Shown: positions 16,670-25,835, counted from the stretch's first letter. The stretch is DNA of 64,000 nucleotides from Rhizobium johnstonii 3841 (GCF_000009265.1 NC_008380.1:501501-565500), one strand, 5' to 3'. Notes: generated by a model from the sequence alone, not told the origin. Translations and numbers: made by a program.

Positions 16670-17338
16670 TCAGCCCTGCCTGCGCTTAGCAGCCCCGGTT
16701 CGAGTGTCCCAACCCAGCATGGCCAGCTCGGCCACTGCCTCCAGTTCGCTGCGGGTCGCTCCGTCGCGGGCCAGGATCGACATGCCGTTCTGAACGGTCT
16801 GGACGAAGCGGGCAAGCGCGTGGACGTCGGCCGAGGCCGGAATTTCGCCCTCTGATATCGCCTGGTTTATGCGCAGCTTCAGGCGCTCGAGCGTGATGGC
16901 GCGGGCGGTTCGCACGAGTTCGCCGAGTTCCACGTGGCCTTCGCTGCCGACCGAGGAGAGTGTCACCATGCAGCCGCGGGGAATATCCGCGACACAGCCG
17001 GTCAGCGCAGCGGCCGAATCCATCAGAAGCGACATCACCGCGTCACGGGCCGTGCCTGCGGAAAAGAACCCTGCCCAGACGAGCGCCTCGTTATTGTCGC
17101 GATAGTGGCGCAGCGCCTCGGCATAGAGCGCCTCCTTCGAACCGAACGCCGCGTAAAGGCTCGGCGAGCCGATCCCCATCGCCTCGGTGAGATCGGCGAT
17201 CGAAGTCGCCTCGAAGCCCTTGATCCAGAACAAGCGGGTCGCCTGCGCCAAGGCTGCTTCCCGATCGAACGCCCGCGGCCGCCCGCGACTGCGGGCAGGG
17301 GTTTCATCGACGTTCGACATCTCATCCGATTTCTGCAT
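16670..17338 (-). CDS. TetR family regulator (module 1)
   Basis: This 222-residue protein has a TetR HTH (R-G-R-P-R-A-F-D-R-E-A-A-L... G-F-E-A-T-S-I-A-D-L-T-E-A-M-G-I... SLYAAFGSKEALY, ~18-68). The ligand domain includes A-D-I-P-R-G-C-M, a segment common in regulators of this subfamily. It is divergent from an SDR gene starting at 17420, with the shared 81-bp promoter region between them, so it very likely represses that gene and itself. It is paralogous to the TetR gene at 18564-19175. Confidence 0.85.
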   Translation of the reverse strand: MQKSDEMSNVDETPARSRGRPRAFDREAALAQATRLFWIKGFEATSIADLTEAMGIGSPSLYAAFGSKEALYAEALRHYRDNNEALVWAGFFSAGTARDAVMSLLMDSAAALTGCVADIPRGCMVTLSSVGSEGHVELGELVRTARAITLERLKLRINQAISEGEIPASADVHALARFVQTVQNGMSILARDGATRSELEAVAELAMLGWDTRTGAAKRRQG

Positions 17339-17419
17339 CGATCATTATATAAACCCATTGACACCTCATCGCAACGTGCCTAGCTATTTATGTGTCGATC
17401 ACTACAGAAAGAGAAGATC
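17339..17419. promoter_or_regulatory. divergent TetR/SDR promoter region 1
   Basis: On the + strand TTGACA (17358-17363) and TAGCTA (17381-17386) are 17 bp apart, giving a sigma-70-like promoter for the SDR gene. An AT-rich TTATATAAA stretch at 17345-17353 and a TCGATCA sequence near both ends are candidate operator parts. Confidence 0.5.
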
Positions 17420-18160
17420 ATGACAGAACTGGCTGGAAAGCGTGCCCTCGTCACAGGTGGCTCGCGTGGCATTGGTGCCGCCATCGCATTGGCGCTTGCC
17501 GACAAAGGCGCTGATGTCGCCATCACCTATGAGCGTTCGGCCGATCGCGCCGCCGAAGTCGTCCGGGCGATCGAGGGCAAGGGCCGCAAAGCGATTGCCA
17601 TCCAGGCCGACAGCGCCGATCCGGCGGCCGTGAAGCGCTCGGTCGACGAGGCAGCTCAGGCACTTGGCGGCCTCGACATCCTCGTCAACAATGCCGCAAT
17701 CGCGCTTTACGGCGCGATCGCCGACGTCAGCGTCGAGCAGATCGATGCGCTGCTGGATGTCAATGTACGATCGCCTTTGCTCGCTTCTCAGGCCGCCATT
17801 CCCTATCTGCAGGCGGGAGGCCGCGTCATCACCATCGGCTCGGTCGGCGCCGAACGCATCGTCGGTGACACCGGGACGGTCTATTTCATGACGAAATCCG
17901 CGCTCCACTCGTTTACCCGCGGCCTCGCGCGGGAACTCGGATCTCGCGATATCACCGTAAACCTCGTCCAGCCGGGTTCGACCGACACCGATATGAATCC
18001 CGCCAATGGCGACTTCGCCGACTTCCAGCGGGCCCTGATTCCACTTGGACGTTACGGTGAGCCGGAAGATGTGGCCGCCGCTGTAGCTTTCCTCGCAAGC
18101 CCTGCTGCAAAGCACATCACCGGAACCGTCCTCACGGTGGATGGCGGCTTGAATACCTGA
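17420..18160 (+). CDS. SDR family oxidoreductase (module 1)
   Basis: The ATG at 17420 follows AAAGAGAAG. The 246-residue classical SDR has TGGSRGIG (~12-19), N-N-A-A at ~87, the active-site serine in TIGSVG and an intact Y-F-M-T-K (YxxxK). It also has the C-terminal T-G-T-V-L-T-V-D-G-G. It resembles 3-oxoacyl-ACP reductase-like SDRs, but the substrate is unknown. It is divergent from a TetR repressor and closely related to the SDR at 19336, suggesting a duplicated regulator-enzyme pair. Confidence 0.85.
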   Translation: MTELAGKRALVTGGSRGIGAAIALALADKGADVAITYERSADRAAEVVRAIEGKGRKAIAIQADSADPAAVKRSVDEAAQALGGLDILVNNAAIALYGAIADVSVEQIDALLDVNVRSPLLASQAAIPYLQAGGRVITIGSVGAERIVGDTGTVYFMTKSALHSFTRGLARELGSRDITVNLVQPGSTDTDMNPANGDFADFQRALIPLGRYGEPEDVAAAVAFLASPAAKHITGTVLTVDGGLNT

Positions 18161-18291
18161 ATTGGAGTCTGTTGCCTGCGAACGGTAAACGACACGGGGG
18201 ATCGACGGAGGTCGGTCCCTTCTTTCGGTCTGAGGGCCATCGCTCTAACCCGTCCTCCAGCCCCCGTTGAGGAGAAGGGGGGAGCCAAGCC

Positions 18292-18370
18292 GCGGCACCC
18301 TCCAACATACCTCATCCAGAGATGCGATCCGCAGGATCGCCTCGAAGGACACGCCACAGCGCTGCTCCTC
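18292..18370 (+). repeat. GCGATCC-hairpin repeat, copy 1
   Basis: The ~80-bp sequence starting GCGGCACCCTCC and containing the perfect stem GCGATCC-gca-GGATCGC (18324-18340) recurs at 34186-34267. The 403-bp gap between genes (18161-18563) also holds a CCTCGTCC...CTCAGGATGAGG inverted segment near 18390-18432, and no gene I can support. Confidence 0.7.
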
Positions 18371-18563
18371 GCATGATCGGGCGCCGGAATGCCCGCCTCG
18401 TCCTTCGAGGCCCCTGGGGGCTCCTCAGGATGAGGCTCTCTTAAACGCCGCCGCTCCGGGCGCTGGCGAGGTGTCAGCGTCTGCACGATGCTTCGTTGGA
18501 TACGCCGCTTGACCCGAGGATGTCACGGAGACGACGACGGCCGGCGTGCTTCTTCCTCAAGCT

Positions 18564-19175
18564 TTAAGATGACGTTTCGGAGAGCGTGGAACGGCCGGTC
18601 GGCCAGGTGGACAGCGCTTGTTCGACGACAGCCTCGAGCATCTCGCGGCTAAACCCGGCTTTGGCCTGCACCGCCATGCCGTGCGTGAGAGCCATCACGA
18701 AGGCTGCAAGGGCATCGGCTTTGGCCGTCTCCGGCAAGTCGCCCTCTGTCTTGGCTCGTTCGAAGCGTTCACGAAGCTGCGCCTGACCAGCCGCACGAAA
18801 ATCGATCAATGCTTGCCGCACAGGTTCGGCGTCATCCGATCCCGCTACGGCGCCATTGATGCCGAGACATCCGGTATGGTCGGGATAACGCGTATTGAGA
18901 TCGACTGCGTTGACGAGGATATGGGCAGCAACCTGACGCGCTGTGGGGAGCTGAAGCGCCTCCGGAATATAGTGCAGGAATCGCTCGGAATAGCGAGCCA
19001 GCGCCAGACGGAAGAGGGCTTCCTTGTTGCCGAATGCAGAATAGAGGGCGGGTCTCTCGACGCCGGCAGCCTCGGTCAGGTCGGTATAGGAGGAACCCTC
19101 GTAGCCCTTGCGCCAGAAGACGCATAAAGCGGCGTCGAGCGCTTTCTCCACATCGAATTCACGATGGCGTCCCAT
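18564..19175 (-). CDS. TetR family regulator (module 2)
   Basis: The ATG at 19175 opens the conserved domain (MGRHREFDVEKALDAAL); an upstream in-frame start at 19235 would run into the promoter. The 203-residue protein has the TetR HTH (G-S-S-Y-T-D-L-T-E-A-A-G-V... ALYSAFGNKEALF) and a ligand domain with H-T-G-C-L-G-I-N-G, parallel to the P-R-G-C-M segment of its paralogue at 16670. It is divergent from the SDR gene at 19336. Confidence 0.85.
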   Translation of the reverse strand: MGRHREFDVEKALDAALCVFWRKGYEGSSYTDLTEAAGVERPALYSAFGNKEALFRLALARYSERFLHYIPEALQLPTARQVAAHILVNAVDLNTRYPDHTGCLGINGAVAGSDDAEPVRQALIDFRAAGQAQLRERFERAKTEGDLPETAKADALAAFVMALTHGMAVQAKAGFSREMLEAVVEQALSTWPTGRSTLSETSS

Positions 19176-19194
19176 CAGGTCAACTCGGTTTTTT

Positions 19195-19275
19195 TCATAA
19201 TGACCGTTATTAAACCGGTTGACAGCGCATGTCAAATTTCATACCGGTCGTTATCGTAATAATCGTTATGAAAAT
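19195..19275. promoter_or_regulatory. divergent TetR/SDR promoter region 2 with operators
   Basis: A palindrome TTGACA-gcgca-TGTCAA (19219-19235) supplies back-to-back -35 elements. The minus-strand promoter has TTGACA (complement of 19230-19235) and TAATAA (complement of 19207-19212) 17 bp apart. CGTTAT occurs three times (19205-19210, 19249-19254, 19264-19269) and ACCGGT twice (19214-19219, 19243-19248), flanking the palindrome symmetrically, as expected for TetR operators. Confidence 0.6.
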
Positions 19276-19335
19276 AAATCGCTGTCTTTAGTCAAGACCC
19301 ACACAGCGACCGGATCAAGTACCGAAAGGATTTCC

Positions 19336-20094
19336 ATGTCGAACATATTGAAGGGCAAGGTCGCCCTCGTGACTGGCGGCTCGCGCGGGCTCGGCGCCGC
19401 CACGGCCGAGGCGCTGGCCGACCAGGGGGCGGATGTTGCGATCAGCTACGTCGCCTCTGCCGAAAAGGCCGAAGCCGTGGTCGAGACGCTGAGGGCGCGG
19501 GGTGTGCGGGCGCTGGCGATCCAAAGCGACCAGGCCGACATGGCGGCGGCCAAGCCGCTGGTCGAGAAGGTGGTGGCCTACTTCGGCAAGCTCGACATCC
19601 TCGTCAACAATGCGGCGATCGCCGTGCAGGGCAAGACGGTCGACGACCCCGATCTCGACACGGTCAATCTCGATCGCCAGTGGCAGATCAACGTCATGGG
19701 CGCCGTGGCGACCACGCGCGCAGCAGCGCCGGTACTGCCGGATGGCGGCCGGATCATCTTCATCGGCTCGGCTCTCGGCACCCACGTCCCGTTTACCGGC
19801 GCTGCCGATTACGCCGGAACCAAAGCGGCGATCGTCGGATATGCGAAGGGCGTCGCCCGCGATCTTGGCGGACGCAATATCACCGTCAATGTCATCCAGC
19901 CGGGTGTGATGCCGACCGACATGGCGGCAGAGGTGCTGGGCGATGGTGTCCCCGAGGCGCTCATGAACCTGCACGCCATCCGCCGGATCGCAACGCTTGA
20001 GGAAGTCTCTGCCCTCATCCGTCATCTGGCCGGGCCGAATGGCGGCTACATCACCGGCGGCGTGATCGACGTGGCCGGTGGCCTGGCCATCTGA
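19336..20094 (+). CDS. SDR family oxidoreductase (module 2)
   Basis: The ATG at 19336 follows GAAAGGA. The 252-residue SDR has TGGSRGLG (~13-20), N-N-A-A, I-G-S-A-L-G, an intact Y-A-G-T-K and the C-terminal Y-I-T-G-G-V-I-D-V-A-G-G. It is a close relative of the SDR at 17420. A third SDR follows 45 bp downstream, so both are probably controlled by the TetR protein encoded divergently. The substrate is unknown. Confidence 0.85.
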   Translation: MSNILKGKVALVTGGSRGLGAATAEALADQGADVAISYVASAEKAEAVVETLRARGVRALAIQSDQADMAAAKPLVEKVVAYFGKLDILVNNAAIAVQGKTVDDPDLDTVNLDRQWQINVMGAVATTRAAAPVLPDGGRIIFIGSALGTHVPFTGAADYAGTKAAIVGYAKGVARDLGGRNITVNVIQPGVMPTDMAAEVLGDGVPEALMNLHAIRRIATLEEVSALIRHLAGPNGGYITGGVIDVAGGLAI

Positions 20095-20139
20095 AGGTCG
20101 AAGACCAAGACTCTTACTCACGCAATTGAAGGAAAAGAA

Positions 20140-21117
20140 ATGACTGAGAAATTTGGTGCAAAGTCGACCGCCGACGAGGTGCTGTCCGGCGTTGATCTCA
20201 GGGGAAAGCGGTTTCTCATTACGGGCGTATCGTCGGGCATTGGGCTCGAAACCGCCCGCGCACTGGTGGCTCACGGCGCAAGCGTCGTCGGCGCGGTCAG
20301 GGACCGCGCGAAGGCGGAGCGAGCCACGGCATCGGTCCGTGACGCTGCGTCGCAAGGAGGTGGCACTCTGGAACTGACTGAGCTCGATCTGGCATCCCTG
20401 CAAAGCATTCGCGCCTGCGCGGACAGGCTGTTGGCTGACGGCCGGCGGTTCGATTCCATCATCGCCAACGCCGGCGTCATGGCAACGCCGTTCGCTCGGA
20501 CGGCCGACGGCTTCGAACTGCAGTTCGGGACCAACCATCTCGGTCACTTCGCTTTGGTCAATCGGATCGCGTCGCTACTTGCCGATAACGGCCGCCTGGT
20601 GGTGCTGTCGTCGCAGGCGCATCGCGTCGCCGATGTCGATCTGGACGATCCGAATTTCGAGCGACAGGCCTATGACCCATGGGTCGCCTATGGCCGATCG
20701 AAGACGGCGACCTCTCTCTTCGCCGCAGAATTTGATAAGCGGCATCGCGATCGCGGCATCCGAGCCGCCTCGGTGATGCCTGGCAATAGCCTCACCGATC
20801 TCCCCCGCCATCTCCGGCAGGAAGACCTGCAGGGCCTGTTCGAGACCGTTGGCAAGGCCCGCGCCGAAGCCGGTCTGCCTCCGGCGGAGCTGAAAGACAT
20901 CCCGCAGGTGGCCGCAACCTCGGTCTGGGCCGCCGTCGTGGCTGACAAGGACGAGATCGGCGGACACTATCTCGATGATTGCGCCGTCGCGCCGATCAAC
21001 GACACGCCCAACCCGTTTGCCGACGGCGTCAGGTCCTATGCGCTCGACGCCGACAAAGCCAAGCGGCTTTGGGCGAAAAGTGAGGAATGGATAGGCGCAA
21101 ACACAGCCGCCATTTGA
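20140..21117 (+). CDS. SDR family protein, retinol-dehydrogenase-like
   Basis: The ATG at 20140 follows GAAGGAAAAGAA. The 325-residue SDR is longer than the classical ones. It has TGVSSGIG (~29-36), A-N-A-G-V-M, the L-G-H-F-x-L segment, V-V-L-S-S-Q-A-H for the serine and Y-G-R-S-K for the catalytic Tyr/Lys. The ~70-residue C-terminal extension resembles the retinol-dehydrogenase/WW-oxidoreductase-like SDR branch common in bacteria. It lies 45 bp after the module 2 SDR and is likely co-transcribed. A 51-bp gap separates it from the convergent GGDEF-EAL gene. Confidence 0.8.
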   Translation: MTEKFGAKSTADEVLSGVDLRGKRFLITGVSSGIGLETARALVAHGASVVGAVRDRAKAERATASVRDAASQGGGTLELTELDLASLQSIRACADRLLADGRRFDSIIANAGVMATPFARTADGFELQFGTNHLGHFALVNRIASLLADNGRLVVLSSQAHRVADVDLDDPNFERQAYDPWVAYGRSKTATSLFAAEFDKRHRDRGIRAASVMPGNSLTDLPRHLRQEDLQGLFETVGKARAEAGLPPAELKDIPQVAATSVWAAVVADKDEIGGHYLDDCAVAPINDTPNPFADGVRSYALDADKAKRLWAKSEEWIGANTAAI

Positions 21118-21168
21118 AGTCGGTAAGCTGGTGTCGGCTCTGAATCAGAGCCGACACGCTGCGGCCCA

Positions 21169-22713
21169 TCAACGGCGTTGCAAAATTCTGGTGCTGATGT
21201 GATCTGTGGCAAGCTCCGCGGCCGGCGCTGGCCTACCAAGCAGATATCCTTGGCCGATGTCGCAACCCAGATCCTGAAGCCGCTGAAGTTGGCTCTCTTC
21301 TTCGATACCCTCGGCGGTTATTGTCACGCCAAGTCCGGCGCCGAGAGCGATGATGGCCTTGATCACCTTGTCCTGCTTGTCATTGGTTTCGAATGAAGAG
21401 ACGAAACTCCTGTCGATCTTGATCTTGTCGAACCGGTAGTTGGAGAGTTGCGAGAGGCTGGAATAGCCTGTTCCAAAATCGTCGAGGGCAATCCTGACGC
21501 CGGCGTTCACCAGATCGTCGAGGACGATTCGTGCCGTGACGGCATCTTGGATGATGGCGCTCTCCGTCACTTCCAGCTCGACCCTGTGCGCCGGCAGACC
21601 GACATCGCCCAATATCTTGAGAATTCTGAGCCCCAGCAACCGGTCGCTCAGCTGGATCGGAGAAAGGTTGAATGACAGGACAAGCTCACTTGGCCAGGAA
21701 AGCGCATCGGTGCAGGCGTGGCGAAGCAGTTGGTCCGTCAATTCGACGATCAGCCCGGCTTCCTCTGCCACAGGAATGAATTCGTTCGGCGGGATGAATT
21801 CGCCGGAGGCCGACTTCCAGCGTGCCAGCGCCTCAAAGCCGATAATCTTGTTTGTCTTCAGGTCCACGAGCGGTTGATAGTAGGGAACGATCTCAGCCTT
21901 CCTGATGGCGGCTCTTAGATCGGCTTCCACCCGAATCCGTTTCGCCAACTCATCCTGCATCGAAGGGACGAAGGGCTTCACCAGATTGCGCCCCTGCTTT
22001 TTGGCGACATACATCGCACAGTCCGAATGTCGGATGACCTCGCTGAGGTCATCGCCGTTCTCCGGATAAAGTGCGAAGCCGACACTCGCGCCGAGGTCGA
22101 CGGCGACGCCATTGAATGCGAAGGGTTTGCCGATCACGCTCACGATGCGGTTCCCCAACGCGGCAAGATCGGGATTTCCGGTGCGCCGCGCCAGAACGAC
22201 AAACTCGTCTCCGCCAAGACGAAAAACGTGCTCACGCGGAAAGAGGGAAGAGAGCCGCTGAGCGACAGTCTTCAGCACCGCGTCACCGTGATCGTGCCCC
22301 AGGAGGTCGTTGACCTTCTTGAAGCCATCGAGATCGATGCTGAACACGGCATAGGTTTCTTCCCTTTGATCGCTCATCGCCTGCGCGCAGACGGAATCCA
22401 GAAATCTGCGGTTCGGCAGTTCGGTCAGCGTGTCGTGACAGGCAATCCAGTCCACGTTCTTTTCGGCCTGCAACCTGCGATGAACCTCCCTCGAAAGATC
22501 CCGGATTCGCAGCGCGGAATAAATGAGCCCGAGAAACCCGGAGATATTCAGGGCAAGGAGCGCATGGTCGAGCGGATAGTCATGATGCTTCTCGATGAAC
22601 GCATCCAGCCCCTCATGCCAGTCGAAGAACCACGACAGGCAGAAGAGAAGCAGGAAGACCGCGAGCCAGGCAACGATCTCCACCTGGGGTCTGGTCGGTT
22701 GGATGCGAGGCAT
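21169..22713 (-). CDS. membrane GGDEF-EAL cyclic-di-GMP enzyme
   Basis: The ATG at 22713 has CAGGAG nine bases upstream, better than the earlier in-frame ATGs. The 514-residue protein has two N-terminal membrane segments (~12-28 and ~50-68). A GGDEF domain follows (L-P-N-R-R-F-L, then RLGGDEFVVL at ~175), and then an EAL domain (F-E-A-L-A-R-W, N-L-S-P, E-V-T-E-S, DDFGTGYSSL, I-K-I-D-R-S-F, A-E-G-I-E). Both signature motifs are intact, so it may make, degrade or do both with c-di-GMP. No separate sensor domain is visible beyond the short membrane anchor. It is a single gene. Confidence 0.9.
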   Translation of the reverse strand: MPRIQPTRPQVEIVAWLAVFLLLFCLSWFFDWHEGLDAFIEKHHDYPLDHALLALNISGFLGLIYSALRIRDLSREVHRRLQAEKNVDWIACHDTLTELPNRRFLDSVCAQAMSDQREETYAVFSIDLDGFKKVNDLLGHDHGDAVLKTVAQRLSSLFPREHVFRLGGDEFVVLARRTGNPDLAALGNRIVSVIGKPFAFNGVAVDLGASVGFALYPENGDDLSEVIRHSDCAMYVAKKQGRNLVKPFVPSMQDELAKRIRVEADLRAAIRKAEIVPYYQPLVDLKTNKIIGFEALARWKSASGEFIPPNEFIPVAEEAGLIVELTDQLLRHACTDALSWPSELVLSFNLSPIQLSDRLLGLRILKILGDVGLPAHRVELEVTESAIIQDAVTARIVLDDLVNAGVRIALDDFGTGYSSLSQLSNYRFDKIKIDRSFVSSFETNDKQDKVIKAIIALGAGLGVTITAEGIEEESQLQRLQDLGCDIGQGYLLGRPAPAAELATDHISTRILQRR

Positions 22714-23164
22714 ATAACAGGCTCCTGTTGTGTGACGAGCCGTCATGGCCAGTTTGGAGAACCGCATCGTCCCCGACATGTTTTCAATCAACAGCCGACA
22801 TGGCTGATGCTCGTATCACCGAATGCCGGGTCGGGCCTTGCAGTCGTTGATCAAGCTGCGCAGCACCGACAGGTCCGTAAGATCGTTACCTCCGAAGGTT
22901 AATGGCGGGTTGCATTGACGAAGGTGCGAGCGTTTCGCTGCGTGAATTGGATATCTTTCCCGTAAATCGGATGAGGCCTCGATTCCATGGTGTCTGCCGG
23001 TCGCCGCTATCTGCCATTCTTCGGACGGCTGAAGAACCGCCAGAGGATCAGTAATGGGCGTGACGGGTTTATAGCGCCCCCGCGTCTTTTCAGCATCTGC
23101 GCGTCACCGGCGACTGCGGAGCGGCTCGGCAATCTCGCCGAGGTAGGGCGCATCCCAGGGCCGA

Positions 23165-23839
23165 TCAACCTGCCAGCATGGTATCCCCCAGGCTGTAGCA
23201 GTGGCTCGCCTGATAAGCGTTTCGACCTCGGTTCATGTGCGTCACATTGAAAGTCCGAATGGCGCGCAAGATGCGGCGCTCCGCGAGGAATTTGCGGATC
23301 GAGGCGGAGCCTCGCACAGTGATGCCGAAAATGTCCTCGCCGCGCGGAAAAAAATAACCGACGTCTTCGGGCGTCGCGACGCAGTCCTCAAGAAAAGGCT
23401 CGTCCACATCGCCCTGCGCGGGTGAATGGTCCGTGGTGAAATGCGAAAGATGCACCAGGAATCGTGCACGCAGACCTTCGCCGTCGGCATAGAGCGTGAA
23501 AAGCTCCATCCAGCTCGCATTGACGCGGATGAGCGGCTTGTCGGAAGTCGAGGGCAGGCACGAAACCGACCAGTAGTGACGCTCGGTCTTGCGCGGGATG
23601 GGGATGCAGCTTTGTCCGTATAGCCTGAGAATTTCCAGAATGTCTTGCGCCTGCGGGCGACGAAGCAGCTTCTCGTACCGGGCGACATACTTGAACCGCT
23701 GTTCCAGGGACTCCAGGCGCTCTTCGGCGTCGATCAACTCCGCCTCGCCTTCCATCCAATCGCGCTGCTGCTCAGGATCCAGAAACTTGCGCAGACCAGT
23801 GGTGCTGCGACGAGGAGGCGCGCTCATGTCAGGTGCCAT
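23165..23839 (-). CDS. hypothetical protein, PAS-like size
   Basis: This 224-residue soluble protein has an N-terminal coiled-coil-like charged helix (W-M-E-G-E-A-E-L-I-D-A-E-E-R-L-E-S-L-E). A mixed alpha/beta region with S-V-S-C-L-P-S, L-I-R-V-N-A-S-W-M-E-L-F and F-L-V-H-L-S-H-F follows. The size and strand pattern could fit a sensory fold, but I find no motif that names it. A start at 23827 is equally possible. Between it and the GGDEF-EAL gene (22714-23164) I see no supported gene. Confidence 0.5.
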   Translation of the reverse strand: MAPDMSAPPRRSTTGLRKFLDPEQQRDWMEGEAELIDAEERLESLEQRFKYVARYEKLLRRPQAQDILEILRLYGQSCIPIPRKTERHYWSVSCLPSTSDKPLIRVNASWMELFTLYADGEGLRARFLVHLSHFTTDHSPAQGDVDEPFLEDCVATPEDVGYFFPRGEDIFGITVRGSASIRKFLAERRILRAIRTFNVTHMNRGRNAYQASHCYSLGDTMLAG

Positions 23840-24044
23840 GTGATATCCGTGTCTTCATCGCTTCACCGGCCTGATCCCGCACGTGCCCATGCAGCCGCGC
23901 GACGTCGCCGTTCGCAGCACTTGGCTTACCGAGCGGCTTGCCGGCGCGGTGCACCAACGCAACCACCGCACCATAACATCCATCGAACGAATGCCGAAAG
24001 TCTGACCTTCAGCCGGATCGAAAGCCAAAGCTTACCGACGACCA

Positions 24045-24078
24045 AACCGCTGCGCACTTTTGCCGGAATTATTCTAGT
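24045..24078 (-). repeat. AGCAATTCC-type repeat fragment, inverted
   Basis: CCGCTGCGCACTTTTGCCGG followed by AATTATTCTAG is the reverse complement of the first half of the repeat at 2232. It overlaps the end of the mutarotase gene. Confidence 0.55.
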
Positions 24079-24550
24079 AGACGAACGGATCGACCCCGGC
24101 CGCGGCATGGGTTCCCGGCTCCTTCGGATAGATCACGCCCTTGCGCAGGATGATGTTGGCATAGAGCCTGGGCTCGCCGGTCTGGATCACCGCATGGGCG
24201 GTCTTCACCCGGCCGTAGAAATCCTGGCCGATCAGCGGCACTACCTGCCGGTGCGGCTCGTGGCGGGCGCAGCAGTCGATCATCTCCTCATGCACGGGGT
24301 CGAGCTTGTCGCGCTCGGCCTTGACGGTCGAACGGAAGATCGCCTCCGCCACGAAGTCGTCGATCGGCAGCACGCTGAGCACGGCGTTGAGAACCGGTAT
24401 GAGGTGGTGGCCGTCGAGCCGGATCAGCCGGCGGGCATGTTCGACGCCCGGATAATTGCCGTCGACGATGGCGATCTCGTCGCCGTGGCCCATGGCGCGA
24501 AGCGTCAAAAGCAGCTCCGGGCTCAACAGCGGATCAAGTCCTTTCAGCAT
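24074..24550 (-). CDS. RbsD/FucU family sugar mutarotase
   Basis: This 158-residue protein belongs to the RbsD/FucU family of ribose pyranases and fucose mutarotases, cytosolic enzymes that interconvert sugar anomers. Visible motifs are MLKGLDPLLSPELL, the catalytic-histidine segment A-M-G-H-G-D-E-I-A-I-V-D-G-N-Y-P (~19-34) and the C-terminal L-Y-A-N-I-I-L-R-K-G-V-I. Its start overlaps the end of the ROK regulator gene by 17 bp, so translation is probably coupled. Next to a fructose/mannose/ribose-type transporter, a role in presenting the right anomer is plausible. A second paralogue lies at 59021. Confidence 0.85.
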   Translation of the reverse strand: MLKGLDPLLSPELLLTLRAMGHGDEIAIVDGNYPGVEHARRLIRLDGHHLIPVLNAVLSVLPIDDFVAEAIFRSTVKAERDKLDPVHEEMIDCCARHEPHRQVVPLIGQDFYGRVKTAHAVIQTGEPRLYANIILRKGVIYPKEPGTHAAAGVDPFVY

Positions 24551-25781
24551 GGTCTACCTCCTTGAAGAGTACGTTCTGGTCGGTGAGGTAACGCGCGAAG
24601 ATCGGCAGGCTGGCGCCGCCGATGGCGCGCGCCTGGGCGCCGACCGCGCCCTCGATGATTTCGGGCATGACGACGCCCTGCAGGTCGAGCTTGGCCGCTT
24701 CGTCGATGGTGGCCTGCACGACGCGGCTGCGCACCCAGCTGGGAAAGCCGCCGTCGATCACAGCCGCGCTGAAATCGAGGATCGAGGCGGCGGCGACGAT
24801 CGCCTGCGCCAGCGCCTTGGCGCTATCCTGGATCCAGGCTTCCATCGGCTCGCCGAAATCCACCCAGTCGTCGGCCGAATACCAGAGCGGCTCGGGATCT
24901 ATGCCACGCTCGCGCAGCATGTTTTCGAGCACGAAGATCGAGGCGATTTCGAGCAACTGCTTCGTCTCGCCGTTCTTGCCGCGCACGGGCAGGGGGCCGA
25001 TCGCGCCTGCCGTGCCGGTGCGGCCGGAAAAGATCGCCGAATTGAGGACGATGCCGCCGCCGATGAAGGAGCCGATGAAGAAATAGACGAAATCCGGATA
25101 GGACGGCCCGACGCCGAAGACGAGTTCGGCCCCGCAGGCGCTGGTCGCATCGTTCTGCATGAAGACCGGATGCGAGACGCGGGAGGCGATGTCGGCCTGC
25201 AGGTCGATCTCCCGCCAGACCTCCATGGCGCCAGCCGGCGCCCCCACCTCTTCGGCCCAATTCCAGAGCTCGAAAGGCGCGGCGATGCCGAGGCCGGCAA
25301 TACGGCAGCGCTGCTTGTCGTCGAGCCGCTCTTCCAGCTCCCGGATGCCCGAGATGACGAAGGCGAGGATTTCATCCGGCAGTGGGTAGGCATAGGTCCG
25401 GTGCAACTGCATGCGGATGCGGCCGACGAAATCCATCAGCACCAGATCGGCGCTGCGCCGGCCCATCTTCAGGCCGAAGGAATAGACGGCATCGGGATTG
25501 ATATGCATCGGGATCGACGGCTGGCCGACACGGCCGCGCACCGGCTCCCCGCGCGACAGCAGCCCTTCCTTCTCCAGCACCCGCATTATCACGGAGACGG
25601 TCTGTGCCGACAGCCCGCTGCGGCGCGCGATATCGGCCTTCGACAGCGCGCCGTAGAGACGCACCAGCGACAGCACGAGCCGTTCGTTATAGGCCCGCAC
25701 CCTGACCTGGTTCGCACCTCCGGCCGGATTCAGAATTGGTGGCGGGACCGGCGTGTGTTCCGGTCCATCCAAGGTCGACAT
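24534..25781 (-). CDS. frcR: ROK family transcriptional regulator, FrcR-like
   Basis: The ATG at 25781 follows GGGAGGAG. The 415-residue ROK protein has an N-terminal winged helix (LVRLYGALSKADIARRSGLS... G-L-L-S-R-G-E-P, ~35-85). The sugar-kinase-like domain has F-M-Q-N-D-A-T-S-A-C-G-A-E (~205-217) and the glycine-rich F-I-G-S-F-I-G-G-G-I loop. The ROK zinc-binding cysteine cluster is not evident. It is divergent from frcB, as in the frcRBCAK locus of Sinorhizobium meliloti, where the regulator controls the fructose transporter. The ROK identification is firm; the symbol rests on context. Confidence 0.8.
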   Translation of the reverse strand: MSTLDGPEHTPVPPPILNPAGGANQVRVRAYNERLVLSLVRLYGALSKADIARRSGLSAQTVSVIMRVLEKEGLLSRGEPVRGRVGQPSIPMHINPDAVYSFGLKMGRRSADLVLMDFVGRIRMQLHRTYAYPLPDEILAFVISGIRELEERLDDKQRCRIAGLGIAAPFELWNWAEEVGAPAGAMEVWREIDLQADIASRVSHPVFMQNDATSACGAELVFGVGPSYPDFVYFFIGSFIGGGIVLNSAIFSGRTGTAGAIGPLPVRGKNGETKQLLEIASIFVLENMLRERGIDPEPLWYSADDWVDFGEPMEAWIQDSAKALAQAIVAAASILDFSAAVIDGGFPSWVRSRVVQATIDEAAKLDLQGVVMPEIIEGAVGAQARAIGGASLPIFARYLTDQNVLFKEVDHAERT

Positions 25782-25835
25782 GGCCGCTCCTCCCGATCGT
25801 TGGCCTATGCCCGAATTCGATGGAGCATGCCACAT

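Noticed and set aside
22987..23250. Small open frame on the plus strand between the GGDEF-EAL gene and the unknown protein
   Set aside because: It has no ribosome site or recognisable domain, and overlaps the 3' end of the better supported minus-strand gene.
24534..25781. ROK protein as a sugar kinase
   Set aside because: The N-terminal winged helix and its position divergent from the transporter genes indicate a regulator.
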